In this document: positions 19,447 through 32,606 of the stretch, piece by piece
Layout of the letters: the number at the start of each line of letters is the position of its first letter
Numbering within the stretch: position 1 is the first letter of the stretch
DNA from: an uncultured Halomonas sp.
Lineage (GTDB): Bacteria; Pseudomonadota; Gammaproteobacteria; Pseudomonadales; Halomonadaceae
DNA length: 64,000 nucleotides
Assembly (NCBI RefSeq): GCF_947501415.1
Contig: NZ_CANMVL010000033.1
Coordinates: 35,023 to 99,022, forward strand
Direction of reading: 5' to 3'
Translations under genes and position numbers: made by a program
The notes under the pieces: model-generated
Seen by the model: only the letters and a program-made list of their open reading frames with translations
What the model was told of the DNA's origin: nothing
The model's database searches: none

Positions 19447-20403
19447 ATGAACTCAGCGCTGAAATGGCTGCCGCTGGCGATGCTCGTCGCCCTGGCCGGC
19501 TGTGCCCGTGATGACGGCTATTATCACGATCGTAATATCGACTATGCCGATGCCCGCCAGGCGGCGCCCCTGACGCTGCCCGAGGGTCGTGCTGCCGAGC
19601 GCTATCGTGACGCCATGCCGGTGCCCGAGACGGCCGCCGACTTTCACGGCTCCACGGGTGACTTCGAGGCACCGGCACCGCAACCGCTGGGTGCCGGTCG
19701 ACTTCAGCGTGAGTTCGTCGAGTCCCGCCGAGTGGGTGACGACGCCTGGCTGGTGGTGGGAGCCGCCCCGGACAGCGTCTGGCCACAGCTGGAGAGCTTC
19801 GCGCGCAGCCGTGGCCTGGAGGTGGTCGCCAGCGATTCGAGTCGCGGGGTGGTCGAGACGCGCCAGGGGCGCCTGAGCGTTCGCCAGGGACTGCGTGCCG
19901 GTGACAGCGAGGTGCGTTGCGATCAAGCCGGGCGCCCGGAGAGTGCCTGCCTCGGTGCCCTGGAGCAGTATCTCGCTGCGCGCAGCGCCACGGCGTCGAA
20001 AACCGCTTCATTGCAGGCCCAGCGCCTGGCCGGTGGGGAGCGTCTGCACCTCGTTAAGCGGGGTGACGAGTGGGCGGTCGAGGTGCCGCTGGATATTGAC
20101 CGCACCTGGGCCGAACTCGACTACCAGCTCAAGCAGGACTTCACCGTCGAGGAGCGTCGCGAGCTGCTGGAAGGCATTCCGGCGGACTACTCCCATCGCA
20201 TTCGCTACCTGCCGCTTTCCGAGCGCAGTGTCGGGTTCTGGAAAGGACTGGTGACCTCCGAGTCGCCGCGAGAGATTCGCCTGGAGCTGGAGCGCGAGGG
20301 CCCCGACCGCACCCTGTTGCGGGCGGTAAATCTCAGCGAGCGCGGCTTCAGTGCCGAGGACCGACGTGAGCTGCTGGAGCGAGTGGCGAGCCTGCTGCGC
20401 TGA
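19447..20403 (+). CDS. bamC: Outer-membrane assembly lipoprotein BamC
   Basis: A lipoprotein of the BAM complex that inserts beta-barrel proteins into the outer membrane. The 318-residue precursor has a type II signal with lipobox LAGC (MLVALAGCARDDG), so the mature protein starts at Cys19. The stretch after the cysteine is low-complexity and probably disordered, as in E. coli BamC. Two helix-grip domains follow (about 95-200 and 205-318), with DDAWLVVGAAPDSVWPQLESFARSRGLEV in the first. Position directly after dapA supports the call (older names nlpB, dapX). Its stop shares one base with the next start. Confidence 0.88.
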   Translation: MNSALKWLPLAMLVALAGCARDDGYYHDRNIDYADARQAAPLTLPEGRAAERYRDAMPVPETAADFHGSTGDFEAPAPQPLGAGRLQREFVESRRVGDDAWLVVGAAPDSVWPQLESFARSRGLEVVASDSSRGVVETRQGRLSVRQGLRAGDSEVRCDQAGRPESACLGALEQYLAARSATASKTASLQAQRLAGGERLHLVKRGDEWAVEVPLDIDRTWAELDYQLKQDFTVEERRELLEGIPADYSHRIRYLPLSERSVGFWKGLVTSESPREIRLELEREGPDRTLLRAVNLSERGFSAEDRRELLERVASLLR

Positions 20404-21206
20404 TGACGGAGGCCGGCAACATCATCGCTCGCCAAGGCGGACGACTGTACTTTGCATCGCTGGGCAGCGGCAGCAAGGGTAACGCGACCCTGGTGAGCGA
20501 TGGCGAGACACGTCTGCTGGTGGACTGCGGTTTCACGCTGCGCGAAGCCGAACGCCGCCTGGCCCGTCTGGGGCTGCATCCGCGGCAACTCGATGCCCTG
20601 TTGGTGACCCATGAGCATGGCGACCATATTCGTGGGGTAGGCCCCCTGGCTCGTCGCTACGGGGTGCCGGTGTGGCTGACTCCGGGTACTTGGGGGAGTG
20701 GTCGGCTGGGTGAACTGCCCGAACGCCACTGGATCACCCCCCAGGCGCGCTTCGCCGTGAAGGGACTCCATATCGACCCGGTGACCGTGCCGCATGATGC
20801 CCGCGAGCCGGTGCAGTTCCGTATTCAGGGCGGTGGGCGACACCTGGGGCTGCTCACCGACCTCGGACACCCCACCGAGCATGTCGCCCAGGCCTTTGCC
20901 GGCTGCGATGCCCTGGTGCTTGAGTGCAACCATGATGTCCGGATGCTTGCCGAGGGTCCCTATCCACCCCGCCTCAAGCGGCGAGTGGGAGGTGACTGGG
21001 GGCATCTGGCCAATACCCAGGCGGCGACGCTGCTGACCCGGCTCGGCCTCGACCGCCTGCAGCGAATCGCCTGTTCGCATCTATCTGAACACAACAATCG
21101 CCCCGAGCTGGCGCTGGAGGCTTTGACGCCACTGCTCGACGGTGACACATCGCGGTTGATGGTAGCCTGCCAGGACGATGGTCTGGCATGGCAAGCCATC
21201 GCCTGA
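20403..21206 (+). CDS. MBL-fold metallo-hydrolase (YycJ/WalJ-like)
   Basis: A 267-residue metallo-beta-lactamase-fold protein. It has the opening GSGSKGNATLVSDGETRLLVDCGF and the metal motif THEHGDH (HxHxDH, about residues 69-75). Later ligands fit HDAREPV, LLTDLGHPTEH, LVLECNHDVRML and CSHLSEHN. This set matches the YycJ/PhnP-like group, some of which are exonucleases or phosphodiesterases; the real substrate is unknown. It overlaps bamC by one base, so it is translated from the same message, with purC 40 bp downstream. Confidence 0.87.
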   Translation: MTEAGNIIARQGGRLYFASLGSGSKGNATLVSDGETRLLVDCGFTLREAERRLARLGLHPRQLDALLVTHEHGDHIRGVGPLARRYGVPVWLTPGTWGSGRLGELPERHWITPQARFAVKGLHIDPVTVPHDAREPVQFRIQGGGRHLGLLTDLGHPTEHVAQAFAGCDALVLECNHDVRMLAEGPYPPRLKRRVGGDWGHLANTQAATLLTRLGLDRLQRIACSHLSEHNNRPELALEALTPLLDGDTSRLMVACQDDGLAWQAIA

Positions 21207-21246
21207 GCTGCAACCTTCCAACTGACCAAGCCCTCCGGAGGCTTCC

Positions 21247-21960
21247 ATGGAAAAGCGTCAAGAACTCTACGCCGGCAAGGCCAAGTCGGTCTTCACCACC
21301 GATGACCCGGATCGCGTAATACTGCAATTCCGCGATGACACCAGCGCCTTCGACGGCGAGCGCATGGAGTCGCTGGACCGCAAGGGGATGGTCAACAACC
21401 GCTTCAACGCCTTCATCATGGAGACGTTGTCTGCAGCGGGGGTGCCCACCCACTTCGAGAAGCGCCTCTCCGACACCGAAAGCCTGGTCAAGACGCTGGA
21501 GATGATTCCAGTCGAGTGCGTGGTGCGCAATATCGCCGCGGGCAGCCTGGTAAAGCGGCTGGGCGTGACCGAGGGGGAGGCGCTCTCGCCGCCCACCTTC
21601 GAGCTGTTTCTCAAGAATGATGCCCTGCACGACCCCATGATCAACGAGTCGTTGGCCGAAACCTTCGGCTGGGCGACCGCCGACCAGCTGGCCGAGATGA
21701 AGGCGCTGACCTTCAAGGTCAACGCGGTGCTCAAGCAGCTGTTTGCCGATGGCGGCCTGCTGCTGGTGGACTACAAGCTGGAGTTCGGCCTGTTCAAGGG
21801 GCAGCTTGTCCTGGGCGACGAGTTCTCCCCGGACGGTTGCCGTCTGTGGGATGCCGAGACGCGCGAGAAGCTCGACAAGGATCGCTTCCGCCAGGGGCTC
21901 GGTGGCGTGATCGAGGCCTACGAGGAGGTCGGGCGTCGAATCGGGGTCAGCTTCGACTGA
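21247..21960 (+). CDS. purC: Phosphoribosylaminoimidazole-succinocarboxamide synthase
   Basis: Joins CAIR and aspartate with ATP to make SAICAR in purine synthesis. At 237 residues it equals E. coli PurC. Motifs visible are the N-terminal [32 protein letters not shown], the PTHFEKRL region, the signature [20 protein letters not shown], and [37 protein letters not shown] lies just upstream of ATG 21247. It is the last gene of the dapA-bamC-MBL-purC set and is followed by a GC-rich hairpin. Confidence 0.97.
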   Translation: MEKRQELYAGKAKSVFTTDDPDRVILQFRDDTSAFDGERMESLDRKGMVNNRFNAFIMETLSAAGVPTHFEKRLSDTESLVKTLEMIPVECVVRNIAAGSLVKRLGVTEGEALSPPTFELFLKNDALHDPMINESLAETFGWATADQLAEMKALTFKVNAVLKQLFADGGLLLVDYKLEFGLFKGQLVLGDEFSPDGCRLWDAETREKLDKDRFRQGLGGVIEAYEEVGRRIGVSFD

Positions 21961-21983
21961 GGCCGAGGTTTCAGGTTGGCATC

Positions 21984-22014
21984 ACCAGGGGCCCTGCGGG
22001 GCCCCTGGTCGTTT
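21984..22014. terminator. Convergent hairpin between purC and trmO
   Basis: An 11-bp perfect stem (ACCAGGGGCCC / GGGCCCCTGGT) with loop TGCG; the plus-strand tail CGTTTAT overlaps the trmO stop. It probably stops purC transcripts. Confidence 0.65.
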
Positions 22015-22747
22015 ATGCAGGCACGATCTCCAGCACTTCCAGGAGGCGGGTGCCGCGGGATGCTGCCACGACACGAAAGCGTATATCCAGCTCGCGCAGG
22101 CGAACGCCATAACGGCGTGCTTCATCGTCGTCGCGATAGGCCGGCCGAGGGTCCTGGCTCAGCACCTCCTCGATCAGTGAGCGCAGCGAGGCGGCATCAT
22201 CACGTCCGGCAAGCGTCGCTTCGGCGGTCTGGGTGAAGCATACCGGGAGTCGGTGAGGGGCCTCGGGAGCGAAGCCGGCGCTGGCCTCGGGTCTGGCTTC
22301 TGCCCAGGGCAGGTAAGGCTTGATATCGAGCACCGGGGTGCCGTTCACCAGGTCGGCACCGGCGAGCAGCAGCCTGACGCCGCCCCGAGTGTCGACCTCG
22401 ATCAGCTCCACCAGAGACAGGCCCAGGCGGTTGGGCCGGTGGGTGCTGCGGCTGGCGAAGACCCCGACCCGGCGATTGCCGCCGAGGCGTGGCGGTCGCA
22501 CCAGTGGTGTCCAGCGTTCGGGACTCTGGTGAAAGAGAAAGGTGAGCCACAGATGGCTGAAGGTCTCCAGCCCCCTGACCGTCAGCGGGTCATCGTAGGG
22601 GGGGAGTAGTCGGAGGAGGGCACGAGCCGAGGGGGCCAGGCCGGGCTGGCGAGGCACACCGAACTTGTCGGGGAAGTCGCTCTCGATCAGGCCGATGGGC
22701 GACAGGGTGATGGCCGGGGGGGAGGAGTGAACGCTCATGGAGGTCAT
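22013..22747 (-). CDS. trmO: tRNA (N6-threonylcarbamoyladenosine37-N6)-methyltransferase
   Basis: Adds the methyl group of m6t6A at A37 of threonine tRNAs with S-adenosylmethionine. The 244-residue protein has the TsaA/TrmO beta-barrel: PIGLIESDFPDKFGVPRQPGLAPSA, LETFSHLWLTFLFHQ, then RVGVFASRSTHRPNRLGLSLVEL and GADLVNGTPVLDIKPYLPW. The C-terminal part (about 170-244) is the second domain with DPRPAYRDDDEARRYGVRLRELDIRF. ATG 22747 or ATG 22738 are both possible and neither has a clear ribosome site. t6A itself depends on TsaB, encoded at 31.1 kb. Confidence 0.92.
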   Translation of the reverse strand: MTSMSVHSSPPAITLSPIGLIESDFPDKFGVPRQPGLAPSARALLRLLPPYDDPLTVRGLETFSHLWLTFLFHQSPERWTPLVRPPRLGGNRRVGVFASRSTHRPNRLGLSLVELIEVDTRGGVRLLLAGADLVNGTPVLDIKPYLPWAEARPEASAGFAPEAPHRLPVCFTQTAEATLAGRDDAASLRSLIEEVLSQDPRPAYRDDDEARRYGVRLRELDIRFRVVAASRGTRLLEVLEIVPA

Positions 22748-22841
22748 TATGCCTGGCCCCGCTCAGGCCGGCGACCGCGGTTGGCCTGTCGGCGTGGGGT
22801 TGTGTAGTCTCTCGGCATTCACCAACGTTGCGAGACATCCC

Positions 22842-24310
<1,469 letters not shown>

Positions 24311-24337
24311 CTACCGGTGACGTCAGGGGAGAGACGC

Positions 24338-24907
24338 ATGGCGATTGAACAGGGCTGGCTTGCCGGGGCGCGGCGGGTGCCGTCCCCCAACTGTGACGAG
24401 CGACCGCACGGTGAGGTGTCGCTGCTGGTACTGCACTCCATCAGCCTGCCGCCGGGTGAATACGGTGGAGCGCATATCGAGAATCTGTTCACCAACCGGC
24501 TGGACCCCGAGGCCCACCCCTTCTTCGCTTCCCTTCAGGGCCTGCGTGTCTCGGCTCACCTGCTGATTCGCCGCAATGGCGAGTGTGTGCAGTTCGTGCC
24601 TTTCCAGCGCCGGGCCTGGCACGCCGGACGCTCCCGCTGGCGCGATGGCGAGCGCTGGCGTACCGCCCTCAACGACTTTGCCATCGGCATCGAGCTGGAG
24701 GGCAACGAGGTCTCTGCCTATACCGATGCCCAATATGAGCGACTGGTCGAGGTGACTCTCGACCTTGTCGCCGCCTACCCCGAGCTTGAGACATCGCGTG
24801 TGGCCGGCCATGCGCAGGTGGCACCGCTGCGCAAGAGTGACCCGGGGCCCGCCTTCGACTGGGCCTACTTTCGTCAGCGACTGGGCGAGTGCCACGCGGC
24901 CGAGTGA
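24338..24907 (+). CDS. ampD: 1,6-anhydro-N-acetylmuramyl-L-alanine amidase
   Basis: A cytoplasmic zinc amidase that removes the peptide from anhydro-muropeptides during cell-wall recycling; its loss derepresses AmpC beta-lactamase in many species. The 189-residue length matches AmpD (about 183-190). The zinc ligands fit His in LVLHSISLPPG, His in VAGHAQVAPLRKSDPGPAFDW and the Asp of the same motif, with the core SAHLLIRRNGECVQFVPFQRRAWHAGRS between them. GGGGAGAG precedes ATG 24338. No ampE follows; a 335-bp regulatory gap does. Confidence 0.94.
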   Translation: MAIEQGWLAGARRVPSPNCDERPHGEVSLLVLHSISLPPGEYGGAHIENLFTNRLDPEAHPFFASLQGLRVSAHLLIRRNGECVQFVPFQRRAWHAGRSRWRDGERWRTALNDFAIGIELEGNEVSAYTDAQYERLVEVTLDLVAAYPELETSRVAGHAQVAPLRKSDPGPAFDWAYFRQRLGECHAAE

Positions 24908-24953
24908 GTCATTTGCCGGGTGTGATGGTCAGGGCGCTCGCTTGCTTCATACG

Positions 24954-24966
24954 GTAGTTTAACTAC
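24954..24966. promoter_or_regulatory. Palindrome GTAGTTTAACTAC downstream of ampD
   Basis: A 13-base perfect palindrome centred on T24960, in the 335-bp region between ampD and aceE. It could be an operator for the aceEF message. I cannot link it to a known regulator, and it does not match the PdhR consensus. Confidence 0.3.
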
Positions 24967-25098
24967 ATCTCATTGACTTTCGTCGAGTTTCTGCTTCGGT
25001 GGAGTGCTAACCTCTTGTGTTGCGGTGCAGTATGAAGAGTGTGGAAATCAATTCCATGCAAGGTTGCTTTGGCAGGTGGCGAGGTTTACTGTATCTTT

Positions 25099-25124
25099 CG
25101 CAAAGAAACGACGGTTTCTTTGCG
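25099..25124. promoter_or_regulatory. Inverted repeat in the aceE upstream region
   Basis: A perfect 11-bp inverted repeat (CGCAAAGAAAC / GTTTCTTTGCG, spacer GACG) lies about 120 bp before the aceE ATG. ACGAC (25107-25111) can also pair with GTCGT (25123-25127), an alternative fold. AT-rich sequence with TAATAAAATTA follows. The rest of the 24908-25242 gap has no gene. Confidence 0.5.
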
Positions 25125-25242
25125 TCGTGACGTAATAAAATTACACAAAATCCCGGGGTGTGATGCCTCTCTGGCAGTAGAACGCCCTGCCTTCCGCGCA
25201 GCAGCGGGCATGCAACATCCATCGTCATTCGGAGAGACGTCT

Positions 25243-27921
<2,679 letters not shown>

Positions 27922-27979
27922 TCCGGTGGGGCGGGCGGATGCCCGCCCCTTCCAGGCACGATTTGGAAGGAGCGCGACC

Positions 27980-29983
27980 TTGAGTAGCGAAATCATCAAA
28001 GTACCGGACATCGGCGGCGATACCGATGTGGAGATCATCGAGATCGCGGTGTCGGAAGGCGACGTCATCGAGGCCGAGGACACCCTGATCACCCTCGAGT
28101 CCGACAAGGCCAGCATGGATGTGCCGTCGCCCAAGGGCGGCAAGGTGGCCAAGGTGCTGGTCAAGGAGGGCGATACCGTTTCCGAGGGGGACGATATTGT
28201 CGAGTTGGAGCTCGAGGGTGGCGGCGAATCGGAGCCGGCCGCCGAGAGCGAGAAGCAGAGCGATCCGGCGCCCGAGAAGGAGCCGGAACCTGCCGCCGAG
28301 AAGCCGGCGGCCAGTGGCGGTGGCAAGCGCACCGTGGACATCACCGTACCCGACCTGGGAGGTGACAGCGATGTCGAGGTGATCGACGTCGCCGTGTCCG
28401 AGGGTGACGAGATCGACCTGGAGGCGCCGCTGATCACCCTGGAGTCCGACAAGGCCTCCATGGATGTGCCCAGCCCGCACCAGGGCAAGGTGGTTTCCCT
28501 GACCGTCAAGGAGGGGGATACCGTCTCGGAGGGCGATGTCATCGGCACCATGGAGATCGCCGGCGAGGCGGGCGATGCGGCAGCGGACTCATCCCGTGAT
28601 GCCACTCCGACGGCCGCGGCTAGCGAGACTGCCGAAGAGCCCGAGGAGTCGGAAGAGCAGGCCTCCTCGGGTGAGCCTGAACGTCAGGAGGTCCGCGTTC
28701 CGGATCTGGGCGGTGCCAGCGACGTGCCGATCATCGAGGTGGCCGTGGCCGCCGGCGATGAGGTGGAAGAAGAGGCGCCACTGATTACCCTGGAGTCCGA
28801 CAAGGCCTCCATGGATGTGCCGAGCCCGTTCAAGGGCAAGCTGGTGGAGCTCGTGGTCAAGGAGGGCGACAGCGTCTCCGAGGGCGACCTGATCGGCTAT
28901 ATCGAGACGGCTGCCGCCAAGCCCACGGCCAGCCAGGCGTCCAGGAAGAGCCCCGAGCCCTCTCGGAGCGAGTCACCCAAGGCCGAGAAGCCCGCGACGA
29001 CGGCGCCAGGTACGCCGAGTCCGGAAGCCGAGATGGCGGCCCACCAGCCCCGCGATGGAAAGCTGGTACATGCCGGTCCTGCGGTGCGCATGCTGGCCCG
29101 CGAGCTGGGCGTCGACCTCGCTCTGGTCAAGCCTAGCGGACCCAAGAAGCGGGTTCTCAAGGAGGATGTCCACGCCTACGTCAAGCAGGTGATGGCCAAC
29201 CAGGGCAAGGCCGAGGCAGGCAGCGCCGCCCCGGCGGCGGCTGGTTCAGGCATTCCGCCGATTCCCGATCAGGACTTCAGCCAGTTCGGCGAGGTGGAAG
29301 AGAAGCCCATGGGGCGCCTCATGAAGATGGGGGCCACCAACCTCCACCGCAGCTGGGTCAATCTGCCCCACGTCACCCAGTTCGACGAGGCGGATATCAC
29401 CGAGCTGGAGGCCTTCCGCAAGTCGATGAAGGCCGAGGCGGAGGCCCAGGGGGCCAAACTCACGCCGCTGCCCTTCCTGATCAAGGCGTGTGCCTTCGCG
29501 TTGCGTCAGTACCCGCAGTTCAATGTCAGCCTGAAGAGCGACGGCGAGACCCTGGTGCACAAGAAGTACGTGCATATCGGCATCGCCGTGGACACACCGG
29601 ATGGTCTTATGGTGCCGGTGATTCGCAATGCCGACCAGAAGTCGCTGATCGACCTGGCCAAGGAGTCGGTGGAGCTGGCGGGAAAGGCGCAGTCGAAGAA
29701 GCTCAAGCGCGAGGAGATGACCGGTGGCTGCTTCACCATCTCCAGCCTGGGTTCCATCGGCGGTACCGCCTTTACCCCCATCGTCAATGCGCCGGAGGTG
29801 GCTATCCTGGGTGTCTCCAAGGCGTCGATGAAGCCGGTCTGGGATGGCGCAAGCTTCCAGCCGCGACTGATGATGCCGCTGAGCCTCTCCTATGACCACC
29901 GGGCCGTAAACGGTGCCGATGCGGCACGCTTTACCGCACTGCTGGGACAGCTTTTGACCGATATCCGTCGGCTGCTGCTGTAG
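27980..29983 (+). CDS. aceF: Pyruvate dehydrogenase E2, dihydrolipoamide acetyltransferase (three lipoyl domains)
   Basis: The core of the pyruvate dehydrogenase complex, moving acetyl groups to CoA. The start is TTG 27980 (GGAAGGAG 8 bases upstream, protein MSSEIIKVPDIGG); no ATG fits. The 667 residues hold three lipoyl domains with modified lysines at 43, 158 and 275, each in ESDKASMDVPSP, joined by Ala/Glu/Pro-rich linkers. A peripheral-subunit-binding domain follows near 365-400 (VRMLARELGVDLALVKPSGPKKRVLKEDV). The catalytic domain carries His640 in SYDHRAVNG. Residue 644 is Asn where E. coli has Asp, as in the Azotobacter/Pseudomonas E2. Confidence 0.95.
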   Translation: MSSEIIKVPDIGGDTDVEIIEIAVSEGDVIEAEDTLITLESDKASMDVPSPKGGKVAKVLVKEGDTVSEGDDIVELELEGGGESEPAAESEKQSDPAPEKEPEPAAEKPAASGGGKRTVDITVPDLGGDSDVEVIDVAVSEGDEIDLEAPLITLESDKASMDVPSPHQGKVVSLTVKEGDTVSEGDVIGTMEIAGEAGDAAADSSRDATPTAAASETAEEPEESEEQASSGEPERQEVRVPDLGGASDVPIIEVAVAAGDEVEEEAPLITLESDKASMDVPSPFKGKLVELVVKEGDSVSEGDLIGYIETAAAKPTASQASRKSPEPSRSESPKAEKPATTAPGTPSPEAEMAAHQPRDGKLVHAGPAVRMLARELGVDLALVKPSGPKKRVLKEDVHAYVKQVMANQGKAEAGSAAPAAAGSGIPPIPDQDFSQFGEVEEKPMGRLMKMGATNLHRSWVNLPHVTQFDEADITELEAFRKSMKAEAEAQGAKLTPLPFLIKACAFALRQYPQFNVSLKSDGETLVHKKYVHIGIAVDTPDGLMVPVIRNADQKSLIDLAKESVELAGKAQSKKLKREEMTGGCFTISSLGSIGGTAFTPIVNAPEVAILGVSKASMKPVWDGASFQPRLMMPLSLSYDHRAVNGADAARFTALLGQLLTDIRRLLL

Positions 29984-30005
29984 GGCGGAGACTGCGACCC
30001 GCCAC

Positions 30006-30036
30006 ACGACGGCGCCTGCGGGCGCCGTCGTCATTT
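30006..30036 (+). terminator. Terminator of aceEF
   Basis: An 11-bp perfect stem (ACGACGGCGCC / GGCGCCGTCGT) with loop TGCG, tail CATTT, 22 bp after aceF. Confidence 0.75.
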
Positions 30037-30196
30037 CCGGTCTCTGCAGGAATGCCAAGACCAAAGTGCAATTTGAGCCGATGCCCTTGAAATAAAAGGT
30101 GCTTTCCTGCGGCGAAGGGGGCTCGGCAATGTCCGGCGCTTGTGCTGGCCGTGGGCCGCGGTTATCGTTCCTCCCCCACTATTTCTTCAAATCTGA

Positions 30197-30880
<684 letters not shown>

Positions 30881-31044
30881 TCGAGCTACCCACAGCGGCG
30901 CGCCGGGGGCAGGTCGAAAGGGAGGTCCGAGGACCAGGGAAGGCCGAGGTAGCGTCCAGGGAGGGATTCACAGCGCCTCCCTGTAGGCCTGTCGCCGGGA
31001 AAGCGTCGCACACGTTGTAGGTGGTGGGTGGTTTCCGCCGAGAG

Positions 31045-31074
31045 ATGGCCCGCGTAAAGCGGGCCATCGTCGTC
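31045..31074 (+). terminator. Terminator between adk and tsaB
   Basis: A 10-bp perfect stem (GATGGCCCGC / GCGGGCCATC), loop GTAAA, tail GTCGTCT, 164 bp after adk. The 245-bp gap also holds a perfect TATAAT (31090-31095) that probably serves tsaB, although its -35 is poor. Confidence 0.65.
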
Positions 31075-31125
31075 TAGGGCCCGGCCGCGTATAATGGCGG
31101 CTCGTTTACCCGAGATGGTGGTGCC

Positions 31126-31845
31126 ATGTCGATCCTGCTGGCCCTGGATGCTTCCTCGAGCGCCTGTTCTGTTGCCCTGTTGCGTCGGCGCTCCGGTGCC
31201 GATGATGAGCTGATTTCCCGTTTCGCCCTGACTCCCCGAGAGCACACCCGGCGCCTGTTGCCCATGGTCGACGAAGTGCTGGCCGAGGCGGGGGTGCGTC
31301 CTGGCGAGCTCGACGCCGTGGCCTATGGGCACGGTCCTGGCTCATTCACAGGCCTGCGCATTGCCGCTGGCGCCGCCCAGGGACTCGCCTACGGCCTCGA
31401 CCGCCCGCTGGTCGGGATCTCGACCCTGGCGGCCTTGGCGCTGGGCGCTCATCGTCGCTACCAGTTTCGCAGAGTGGTTACCGCCCTGGATGCCCGCATG
31501 GGCGAGATCTACGTGGCCGCCTGGCAGTGCGTCGAGGGGCTGCCGGAGCCGCTTCTCGACGAGGCCGTGATGGCCCCCGAGCGGCTCTGTCTGCCGGTGA
31601 TGGAAGATGACCATGGCTGGGTCGGCGTGGGCTCCGGCTGGAGCCTGAACGAACGGATGCCTGCCCGGGTGCAGGCAGGGGTCAGTCGGCAACTGCCCGA
31701 GATGGAGGCAGACGCCGCCGATATGGCGCTGTTGGCCCTGCAGGAGCTGGAGGCGGGGAGGGGGCAGCCGGCCCATCTCGCCCAGCCGGTCTACCTGCGC
31801 AACGAGGTGGCCTGGAAGAAGATGGATGCAGGCGCGGCGAAATGA
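31126..31845 (+). CDS. tsaB: tRNA threonylcarbamoyladenosine biosynthesis protein TsaB
   Basis: A partner of TsaD and TsaE in adding threonylcarbamoyl to A37 of ANN-decoding tRNAs. The 239-residue actin-like (ASKHA) protein begins [21 protein letters not shown] and carries [14 protein letters not shown] and [39 protein letters not shown], the hallmark of TsaB. The usual HxxxH metal motif of TsaD is absent, as expected. It overlaps rsmJ by 4 bases (ATGA). Confidence 0.94.
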   Translation: MSILLALDASSSACSVALLRRRSGADDELISRFALTPREHTRRLLPMVDEVLAEAGVRPGELDAVAYGHGPGSFTGLRIAAGAAQGLAYGLDRPLVGISTLAALALGAHRRYQFRRVVTALDARMGEIYVAAWQCVEGLPEPLLDEAVMAPERLCLPVMEDDHGWVGVGSGWSLNERMPARVQAGVSRQLPEMEADAADMALLALQELEAGRGQPAHLAQPVYLRNEVAWKKMDAGAAK

Positions 31846-32606
31846 GTGAGCGCTTGCCGGTGGCGGTAAGTGACCCGGCGCTGGCAATGTTGGCCGAGCG
31901 TCTGGGCCTCCCCTGCGAACAGGATGCCGAACTCCTGCTGGCGCGGCGAGAGGCGTGCCTGGTCCTGGTGGGTGATCCCGGGCGCTTCGGCCAGCCGCTG
32001 GCGGTCGACTTTACCGCCGGGCGCGCCGCCCATCGGCGACGCTTTGGCGGTGGGCGCGGACAGCTGATCGCTCGCGCCTGCGGGTTCACCCAGGGGGTGA
32101 CGCCGGCGGTGGTGGATGCCACTGCCGGCCTGGGCCGTGATGCCTTCGTGCTGGCTAGCCTGGGCGCCCGGGTATTGATGATGGAGCGAGTCGCGGCGAT
32201 CTTCGCCCTGCTCGAGGATGGCCTGGCCAGGGCCCTGGCCGATGCCGAAACCGCCGAGATCGCCATGCGGATGCAGCTGGTGCATGGCGATGCCGCCCGT
32301 GATCTCGAGGCCCGGGTAGCCGAGTCGGGCTTCGCGCCTCAGGTCATCCATCTGGATCCGATGTTTCCCCATCGCGAGAAGTCGGCGCTGGTCAAGAAGG
32401 AGATGCGCCTGTTCCGCACCCTGGCGGGCGACGATGCGGATGCGCCGCGTCTGCTGGAGGCGGCGCTGGATGTCGCTACCCACCGGGTGGTGGTCAAGCG
32501 GCCCAGGAAGGCACCGCCGATCGAGGGTCCCGCCCCGCGCCATGTGATCGAGGGCAAGACCAGTCGCTATGACCTCTATGTGCATCGCAGCCTGAAGACA
32601 GGATGA
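31842..32606 (+). CDS. rsmJ: 16S rRNA (guanine-1516-N2)-methyltransferase
   Basis: Methylates G1516 of 16S rRNA. The 254-residue protein (E. coli YhiQ is 250) has the N-terminal region [30 protein letters not shown], then the SAM-binding [27 protein letters not shown] and the catalytic motif [21 protein letters not shown]. It ends with [12 protein letters not shown]...[10 protein letters not shown], typical of RsmJ. It is translationally coupled to tsaB and ends directly against the plsB stop codon. Confidence 0.95.
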   Translation: MSERLPVAVSDPALAMLAERLGLPCEQDAELLLARREACLVLVGDPGRFGQPLAVDFTAGRAAHRRRFGGGRGQLIARACGFTQGVTPAVVDATAGLGRDAFVLASLGARVLMMERVAAIFALLEDGLARALADAETAEIAMRMQLVHGDAARDLEARVAESGFAPQVIHLDPMFPHREKSALVKKEMRLFRTLAGDDADAPRLLEAALDVATHRVVVKRPRKAPPIEGPAPRHVIEGKTSRYDLYVHRSLKTG

